This document shows, in pieces, positions 57,038-64,000 of a DNA stretch of 64,000 nt (its first letter is position 1; each line of letters starts with the position of its first letter). The position numbers and the translations under genes are program-made. The stretch comes from Tillandsia leiboldiana (lineage: Eukaryota; Streptophyta; Magnoliopsida; Poales; Bromeliaceae): assembly GCA_029204045.2 (NCBI GenBank), contig JAQNDB010000465.1, forward strand, positions 1 through 64,000. Reading direction: 5' to 3'. Under the pieces are notes generated by a model that was not told the DNA's origin, did no database searches, and saw only the letters and a program-made list of their open reading frames with translations.

Positions 57038-60000
57038 TGTAAGAACTTGAATTTTGAAAATAAATAAATTAATGAAAATGATTGAAGTCCAGTTGAATTG
57101 GGATCATGAAACGCACGAATAGCTCAGTGCCCCTTTTCTGCAGTGTAAATTGCACAGAAATAGGGCCAGAAATATCACCTTTCAATCCGAGCCTGATCTC
57201 GAAGATCCGAGACCACGAGTGCGACCGTCACGACGAACTGAGTAAAAACCATATTAAACTTGTTCAGATCTGACGGTCGGATCTTCCAGAAATCGGCGTT
57301 GAAGCCGGCGGGACCCGCGACTTAAGTCGCAGGTACAATGAACAGTAAACCCTATTTTCGAGTCCCCTTCGCGCCAACGTTGGCCAATCTACTATCTGGA
57401 CTCCTAATATAGTAGTTCGAGTAGTCAATTCTAGCTATTTTCGATGTTCTGAACGCAATGGCGCAGTCAAAAATTCTGTTTGACGACTCTGGAATCTCGA
57501 AAAGCGCGAAAACTGTATTTTGACACAGTTATTATGGACCGAGATTTTATCCAGGCATTTTCATGAAAATTAGAGATCGCTACCTGATAGGTCTCGTCGA
57601 GCCGGACGTTATGGCGCAGTCCATTTTCCGTTTCGACAACCGGATCGCCTCGAAAAGCGTAAAATACAGCGAAAAATGCGACTTTTGCATAATAACCCCT
57701 ATAAAACATGCCTCGGAAAGCGTGCCACTGCATAGAGAGGGACCTAAGTACAAGATGGTTGCTACTGTGAAGGACCAAGGTTGAAATACCTAAGCTTGAA
57801 GGGCTAAAACGCAAAGTGGCAAATCCTATATAACCATGCATACCCGAGCTAGGGTTTTCCAAAACCCTCGTAGCCCTCAGCCCTTAGCCGCCGCTCTAAC
57901 AGACCCTCTCCTCTGCCGCTCTCCTCGGACCCAGCTGCACCGGCCTCCGCCTCCTCCACCGCGCCGGAAAAGGAGGATCAAGCCATTATCTTGATCTCGG
58001 GTCTGAGTGGAGGTGATTCTTGGAGAGGGCCTGAGCGATCCAGACTTGAACCTGTGGACTCCTCTGGGTGGCCGCGTCCAAGCTGAGGTGACTCTGGTCT
58101 CAGCCGCCGCCCGGCGCCGCCGCGCACCACCCTTCCTTCTTCCATCCTTCCGGTGAGGTAAGACCTTGGGAATTTCTTCTTCGTTTTGGCTTTTGGGCCC
58201 GACTACGGTGTTCCTGACGATGAGACTACTACCCGGGTGCAGGCCCAGCCGGCGCCGTCATCCCGATCTCCGGCGAGGGACCCTTATTGCCGGATTATTG
58301 ATTCTGGACCGATCACGGGCGCGGGCTCCATCCTGCCGTCAAGATCGAGATCAACGCCGTTGGCCCGACTCCTCTCGGTGACTGCAGCATCCCCACGAAG
58401 CCGGATGAGGATCGGTTGAAGATTGGGCCCAAACGAAGTTGCCCTAGAAACCGGGTTGTTGGCACCTTCGCCGATCGTCGCCGTCCGGCGCCGCCGCCGC
58501 CTTTTTGCGTCGGCCAACACTGCACCAAGCCTCCGGACAGCGAGGGGAAGATTCTTGTCCATCTTGCTCCGGCCCGGAACCACCGCGCCGGAATCCGCCA
58601 TTAACGACCGTTGAAGCTTCTCCGACCTCGCCGGCGCCGCCTTGCCGTCGCTCCCAGACGCCGGAAAACTGACCAGGTGAGCTCCTCTGATCCTTGGGAG
58701 TCCCTCCGTGGCCTTGCATGTCCCTCTTAACGTGGGGTTTTCTGGTTCCAGGGTTGCACCCGATTGTGCACTCGGGCTCCCCTCCGGCCAACTCCGGCGA
58801 TCCCGGACCCCGGCGACCACCCAGGTAAGATCCAATCAACCCATTTGGGATCCCCACCATCTTGGTTTTGGCCTAGGGTACTCCTGTAACCGAGGTTCCA
58901 ACTTGCACCCGAATTGTAGGTTTCGGGCTCACCCCCGGCCGTCGTCGCCTCCGGCCGCCGCCGGCCGACCCAGCTTGGACCCGAGACCTCCTGGGACCAT
59001 CAGCTATCTGGTGCTCACCTTTGTAGGAGCTTGGCAGCGAGTTTTTCCAAGAAAGCCTGAACCCGAGATCTTGTTGGAGCACTACCTTGCTCCGGCCATC
59101 TTTCCGGCCGGCCTCCGGCACGCGCAAGGTGAGCACACCACTTCTATGTCCCTGCTTAGTATCATGCTCTAGCTAACTTGCTGTAAGATCAATTAATAAT
59201 CAAGTTTTATGAAAGTAGCAAAATGGGACACTAGTAGATCTTGGGCCAACTTTGAAATTGGGCCCCGTGCCAGCCCAACCTTGTGAGCACGGGATCCGTC
59301 TCGACATAACGGACGCGCTGGAACTTACGGCGTCATCGTCGGATCCCCGGATTGTAAGAACGAGCCGAAATAGTCAAATAAACTAAGATTACTATGCAAA
59401 TGTTGATACTTTATGGACCCACTTGTAAATTTGCCACCCTGGCTGACCTCAGACAGTAGTTACGCACCACCTGGCCATTTTGTTAGGGTTCCGATGGTCC
59501 CCGTTGACCAGGAATCAAATATCGATCGACGAATTGACCGATTTAACCCGTTTAAGCCTTCTGTTAGTGTGGCGTCGTCGGGAAGGATTTGTGTGAGTCT
59601 ATTACTGACCAGATCTCTTTATTCAGGGCCCAGTTGCTCAGCACCAGCCTCCCAGTAGCTGTGCGGGAGTTCGTGGATCTGCCTTCATCCAGGTGGGTTA
59701 GCTTCGGCCCGGGCTAGCTTTTTGGCCCTCTGGTTGCTTTAGTCCAGTTGGACCCCTGTTTTTGACTTCCCTGCTGATTATATGACCTATCTTGACATAT
59801 CACGATGTCACTGTTTGACATTGACCTGATTAGACCTGTGATTGAGATTTCTTGTCACGATCAGCTGATTAACATATACATACTCCCTGATTATTCCTGA
59901 CTGATCCTGATTGATTGAGATATAGATTTGCATGATTAGATGATACCGGTTGATTCCTGTCATTGAGATATTTCTTGATATACGTCGATATGCATGATTG

Positions 60001-60550
60001 ATTGATCCTGATTGATAGACACTACTCGATATGCATGATTGATTGATCCTGATTGATAGACACTACTCGATATGCATGATTGATTGATCCTGATTGATAG
60101 ACACTACTCGATATGCATGATTGATTGATCCTGATTGATAGACACTACTCGATATGCATGATTGATTTATCCTGATTGATAGACACTACTCGATATACAT
60201 GATTGATTCATTCCGATGGATAGATATAGACAGATGATTCCCTGTTGGGATTTCGGCGTGTGCCGACTACTCGGTCACTAGACCGTGAGATTGATCATTG
60301 TGACTTGCCATGCACTGCTGTACTTCACGAACATTGCCGGGGTCGCTCCCCGTGGCTATTGTTCTTTACCGGTAAAGTGGTCTGGAGGAAGGACCCGTGA
60401 GCCCTAGATAGCACATATGGGTGCGGGGTTATGTCAGTGGGATAGGTGCAGAGAGTGGTATGAGCCTGAGGTCCCCGTGACCAATAATGGCATTGGTTGG
60501 GTGCTTGATATTCTTGTGATTGATGCATAGATTATATACTCCCATGTTCT
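57038..60550 (+). repeat. GYP-4 3' LTR, truncated
   Basis: Constant offset of 21805 from the 5' LTR over its whole length. It stops at GTTCT (60546-60550), equivalent to 38745, where CAS-5 begins. It has the promoter pair at 57827-57868 and the 41-bp array (59986-60225). The last roughly 770 bp of LTR are missing. Confidence 0.92.
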
Positions 60551-61126
60551 TGTGACACCCCCGGAATTTGGATTAGTCCTATATATAAATGATATAATAG
60601 GACTAAATCTCTAACCCGGCTATAGCATTTTGGATGGTAGCAAAATCCAAGAGGAACATGAGAGTTAAGCGTGCTAGAGCTAGAGTAGTTCTAGGATGGG
60701 TGACCCCCTGGGAAGTGGGGCGTCACAGTTGGTATCAGAGCCATTCACCAGCCGGAAATGTGAGATGAGTCTCGGCTGAGCCAGGGTTATATAGCGGGTA
60801 GAGTGTGGCTCCCCGGCTAATGACCGTTGTAGGTGGAGTGCAGCTCCCTACAAGGTCGGCTAAGGCTAGCGAGACGAGTCTCACATCGCCTGGTGCTTGT
60901 GAGTGTGCTTGAGCCTGACGTGGAGGTCAGCGCTTAAAGTGGGGAAGAATGTGACACCCCCGGAATTTGGATTAGTCCTATATATAAATGATATAATAGG
61001 ACTAAATCTCTAACCCGGCTATAGCATTTTGGATGGTAGCAAAATCCAAGAGGAACATGAGAGTTAAGCGTGCTAGAGCTAGAGTAGTTCTAGGATGGGT
61101 GACCCCCTGGGAAGTGGGGCGTCACA
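60551..61126 (+). mobile_element. CAS-5: Cassandra-type TRIM joining GYP-4 and GYP-7
   Basis: 576 bp with LTRs 60551-60727 and 60950-61126, primer site GTTGGTATCAGAGCC (60728-60742), purine tract before the second LTR, and 5S-like blocks. The left flank is gttct (GYP-4 LTR), the right flank taatc (start of a Gypsy interior next to GYP-7), so there is no target duplication. The interior has decayed slightly compared with CAS-2 (GGAGGTCAGC in the dyad). Confidence 0.93.
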
Positions 61127-61183
61127 TAATCTGTCGCGCCCCGGGGTCGAAATGCGACCCGGGCACACCAACAGATCCGCCGC

Positions 61184-61205
61184 CTGTACGGAGACTGCCG
61201 TACAG
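61184..61205 (-). other. LTR 3'-end hairpin, GYP-7
   Basis: Perfect 8-bp stem CTGTACGG/CCGTACAG around AGACTG, with GGCGGATCTG following on the element strand, 52 bp from the LTR end. Confidence 0.75.
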
Positions 61206-61587
61206 ACGAAGCGTCTATCCTGCAAAAGAGATCTATAGCTAACAAGTATCAGAGCTGAAAGGAAGCAGGAACACCAAGCGGTGAAAAGTCCAAGTACAGC
61301 AGTCCACTAGAACCCACAACATAAGTACAAAAGCACTAAATGGTACAAAAGTGGAAACTAAAAAGTACAAGTGACACTAACACCGACACCACCGACTCGG
61401 GTAGGAGCTAGCCAGCTACGCCCTTACCTCGGTCAGAAAGCTCCGAACGAGCCAAACCTGGAACGGTCGCCTCAGGAACACCTGTCATCACAGCGGGTGT
61501 GAGATCTACTGCAACAGTCAGATCTCAGTGGGTACCAAAGCTAAACCCACGGTACACCCACTCAGTCTGCTGGAGACAAAAACACAA

Positions 61588-61619
<32 letters not shown>
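61588..61619. repeat. GATA microsatellite
   Basis: About seven GATA units in GYP-7 LTR. Confidence 0.95.
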
Positions 61620-61842
61620 CTGGAAATGAATCTATCGCTACATGTCTCAATGCAATGCTGGAGGTAAGTTCTCAGTCTCTCTCACGGGAGGCTTGGAAAC
61701 TACGAACGTCTGCGTCCCCTACAGCCCTTATCAAACAAGAACGGGCTGTAGGCTTAGGCGCCCATAGTTTCCGCCCCCGCACTGGGACTGCTAGAACTCT
61801 ACAAGACACTAGAAGGCCACCTCAATCCCTTCTAGTAACCAC

Positions 61843-62232
61843 CTGGTGACTCGGCCAGGGCATAACTATCTCTCTGGTAACTCGGCCAGTGATACTTACC
61901 TATCTGGTAACTCAGCCAGTGATTAATACCCATCTGGTAACTCTGCCAGTGGTAACTACTCACCTGGTAACTCAGCCAGTGATTTATACCCATCTGGTAA
62001 CTCTGCCAGTGGTATCTACTCATCTGGTAACTCAGCCAGTGATTTATACCCATCTGGTAACTCTGCCAGTGGTATCTACTCATCTGGTAACTCAGCCAGT
62101 GATTTATACCCATCTGGTAACTCAGCCAGTGGTATCTACTCATCTGGTAACTCAGCCAGTGATTTATACCCATCTGGTAACTCAGCCAGTGGTATCCACA
62201 CGTCTGGTAACTCAGCCAGTGACAACTCGTAT
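61843..62232. repeat. 30-bp minisatellite, 13 units, 60-bp alternation
   Basis: Units start CTGGTAACTC(A/T)GCCAG at 61843 (diverged), 61874, then every 30 bp to 62204. Two tail types alternate (GTGATTTATACCCAT and GTGGTATCTACTCAT), giving a 60-bp higher-order unit. CTGG and CCAG pair in every unit and variation falls in the loop. As 30 is a multiple of three, long frames stay open on both strands. They repeat HWLSYQM-type and LVTQPV-type decapeptides and are not genes by any other evidence. Confidence 0.93.
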
Positions 62233-62705
62233 ACTCTAACAATGTTACTAACACTCGTGTCCAAGTCGGAAACGACAACCCTCGACTTACACGACTGTTC
62301 CGCAATTACCTGATAGTAAGGATACGATACCTTTGCATTCGGAAGCATAAAGGGCAATCCGTAGTTCATTGGGAGAAACCAACCCACCTGCGATCCATCC
62401 GCGAAAACCGTGCGCCAAACGGAGGTCCCGATGCGATCCCGCAGCTCCACGCGGAAAAACACGCGCCACCGGCCACGTGAGAAGCTAACACTATGCCACA
62501 ACTGCGAGATAAGAAGAGGGACCGGGATCATAAAACATGCGGCTAAAACCGCGCTCACAAAGGGCAAAAGAAACCAAACCGGTGACGAGAAACGCCGCGC
62601 GTTGCCCGGAAAATCCATCGCGCACACACGCCGCGGCGCGTCGCCAAGTCACAGCCCGCGCGGCAAAGGCGGCGCAGCTGCACGGCTCCAAAAACCCAGC
62701 CATTC

Positions 62706-62822
62706 GCGCGGCGCCCAGCAAGTCCGCGCGGCACAAGGCCGCCCGCGCGGCGCCCAGCAAGTCCGCGCGGCACAAGGCCGCCCGCGCGGCGCCCAGCAAG
62801 TCCGCGCGGCACAAGGCCGCCC
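62706..62822. repeat. 39-bp GC-rich tandem repeat x3
   Basis: CGCCCAGCAAGTCCGCGCGG recurs at 62712, 62751 and 62790 with period 39. Confidence 0.9.
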
Positions 62823-63735
62823 GCGCGAGGGCACACCGCGGGGCCCGAGGGGCCGCCCGCGCGGGGCCTGCAGCGCCGCGCGCCCAGCGCGCGGCCTGCA
62901 CACCGCGCGGGGCCCGAGGGGCCGCCCGCGCGGGGCCTGCAGCGCCGCGCGGCCAGCGCGCGGCCTGCACACCGCGCGGGGCCCGAGGGGCCGCCCGCGC
63001 GGGGCCTGCAGCGCCGCGCGGCCAGCGCGCGGCCTGCACACCGCGCGGGGCCCAAAGGGCCGCCCGCGCGGGGCCTGCAGCGCCGCGCGGCCAGCGCGCG
63101 GCCTGCACACCGCGCAGGGCCCAAGGGGCCGCCCGCGCGGGGCCTGCAGCGCCGCGCGGCCAGCGCGCGGCCTGCACACCGCGCGGGGCCCAAGGGGCCG
63201 CCCGCGCGGGGCCTGCAGCGCCGCGCGGCCAGCGCGCGGCCTGCACACCGCGCGGGGCCCAAAGGGCCGCCCGCGCGGGGCCTGCAGCGCCGCGCGGCCA
63301 GCGCGCGGCCTGCACACCGCGCGGGGCCCAAGGGGCCGCCCGCGCGGGGCCTGCAGCGCCGCGCGCCCAGCGCGCGGCCTGCACACCGCGCGGGGCCCAA
63401 GGGGCCGCCCGCGCGGGGCCCGCAGCGCCGCGCGCCCAGCGCGCGGCCTGCACACCGCGCGGGGCCCAAGGGGCCGCCCGCGCGGGCCTGCAGCGCCGCG
63501 CGCCCAGCGCGCGGCCTGCACACCGCGCGGGGCCCAAGGGGCCGCCCGCGCGGGCCTGCAGCGCCGCGCGCCCAGCGCGCGGCCTGCACACCGCGCGGGC
63601 CCCAAAGGGCCGCCCGCGCGGGGCCTGCAGTGCCGCGCGCCCTGCGCGCGGCCTGCACACCGCGCGGGGCCCAGGGGCCGCCCGCGCGGGGCCCGCAGTG
63701 CCGCGCGCCCAGCGCGCGGCCTGCACACCGCGCGG
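62823..63735. repeat. 69-bp CpG-rich minisatellite, about 13 units
   Basis: GCCTGCACACCGCGCGGGGC recurs at 62894, 62963, 63032, 63101 and on to about 63719, mostly at exactly 69 bp. Composition is extremely rich in G, C and CpG. Because 69 is 23 codons, minus-strand frames stay open for 400-500 codons in three phases, giving Ala/Arg/Pro/Gly-rich readings. That is a consequence of the repeat, not evidence of a protein. Confidence 0.93.
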
Positions 63736-64000
63736 GGCCCAGGAGGCCACCCGCGCGGGAGGGGGGGGTCTGCAGTGCCGCGCGCCCTGCGCGCGGCCTG
63801 CAAGCCCCGCGGCACTGCGTTTGCACCGCAGTGCCGCCGCGCGCGTGCCATGCGGTGCTGCGCGCGCCTTGCGCGCAGCCCGCCGCTCGCGCCGCCGCCC
63901 AGGCGATGCTGCCGGCGGCCCGGCGCCCTGCTGCACCTCAACAGCAGCAGGGCGCTCGCTGCGCGCGGCGCCCATGCACGCCCGCGCAGCGGCCCGCCTC
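63736..64000. other. GC-rich LTR sequence to window end
   Basis: Continues the GC-rich composition with diverged pieces of the 69-bp unit, then unique sequence. No gene is seen. Confidence 0.6.

Larger units (their letters stand above)
35233..60550 (+). mobile_element. GYP-4: Ty3/Gypsy derivative with 4.3-kb LTRs and tiny interior
   Basis: 5' LTR 35233-38957 plus 55606-56166 (4286 bp, split by GYP-5), interior of only 871 bp (56167-57037), 3' LTR 57038-60550 cut at CAS-5. LTR start is TGTAAGAACTTG and end GGGGCGTGACA. Over the 3513 bp shared, the two LTRs show no net length difference and about 20 substitutions by eye (roughly 0.6 percent). The interior keeps only the primer site, a scrap of the pol tail and the purine tract, so it must have moved with proteins from another element. 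This makes it a large-LTR non-autonomous derivative of a Tekay-like chromovirus. The right target duplication is lost. Confidence 0.9.
61127..64000 (-). mobile_element. GYP-7: Ty3/Gypsy LTR with tandem arrays, running out of window
   Basis: TAATC (61127-61131) is the usual interior base context, then the LTR terminus TGTCGCGCCCCGGGG at 61132, so the LTR is read on the minus strand and its start lies beyond 64000. It has the LTR-end hairpin at 61184-61205. Between 61206 and 61587 and between 62233 and 62705 there is ordinary LTR sequence with no assignable coding. The rest is four tandem arrays. Confidence 0.82.

Noticed and set aside
61843..62232. CRISPR-like repeat array
   Set aside because: Plant sequence, no unique spacers, tail types simply alternate. 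It is a minisatellite.
61832..62305. Repetitive peptides on both strands in the 30-bp array
   Set aside because: The period is ten codons, so frames are open on both strands by construction.
62491..63975. Very long Ala/Arg/Pro/Gly-rich open frames on the minus strand
   Set aside because: The 39- and 69-bp repeat periods are multiples of three, so several phases stay open at once. No domain, and the region is LTR.

Overview
The window is a flowering-plant intergenic region made almost entirely of nested LTR retrotransposons. I see no host protein-coding gene, tRNA gene or rRNA gene. The plant assignment rests on Tekay-like Ty3/Gypsy chromoviruses with very long LTRs, SIRE-like Ty1/Copia elements, Cassandra-type TRIM elements with a 5S-rRNA-like LTR, and initiator-Met tRNA primer sites (TGGTATCAGAG). 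The species cannot be told from the sequence. Element names here (GYP-1 to -7, COP-1 and -2, CAS-1 to -5) are local labels.

Layout. 1-19181: GYP-1 (+), its 5' LTR cut by the window edge and split by GYP-2 (1768-11552, +, target duplication gatat). 19182-35232: COP-1 (-), the oldest layer. Its 3' noncoding part holds the solo LTR GYP-3 (19334-22627, -), its pol holds CAS-1 (24583-25156), and its gag is split by COP-2 (28893-34290, +, target duplication gattt). COP-2 in turn holds CAS-2 (33020-33595) and the solo LTR CAS-3 (34086-34262). 35233-60550: GYP-4 (+), inserted at the TATA motif of the COP-1 5' LTR. Its 5' LTR holds GYP-5 (38958-55600, -, target duplication tttat), whose second LTR holds the solo LTR GYP-6 (48303 on, +, target duplication atcat), fused to a duplicated Cassandra block (CAS-4, to 53181). 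60551-61126: CAS-5, joining GYP-4 to GYP-7 (61127-64000, -), an LTR full of tandem arrays that runs off the window.

No element here looks autonomous. Gag, protease, integrase, reverse transcriptase and RNase H remain as pseudogene fragments. GYP-4 and GYP-5 have nearly identical LTRs of 4.1-4.3 kb around gutted interiors, so they probably moved using proteins supplied by relatives.

The most interesting signal is RNA-like structure in the LTRs: (i) seven short hairpins with a TGGATT loop and different, covarying stems in the COP-2 LTR, with a diverged counterpart in COP-1; (ii) arrays of hairpins with fixed-type loops in the GYP-2 and GYP-1 LTRs; (iii) one hairpin followed by GGCGG(A/G)TCTG or a close variant, 45-110 bp from the LTR 3' end, in all seven Gypsy families despite different stem sequences. 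A second theme is Cassandra copies sitting at rearrangement junctions. All identities and differences quoted were judged by eye.
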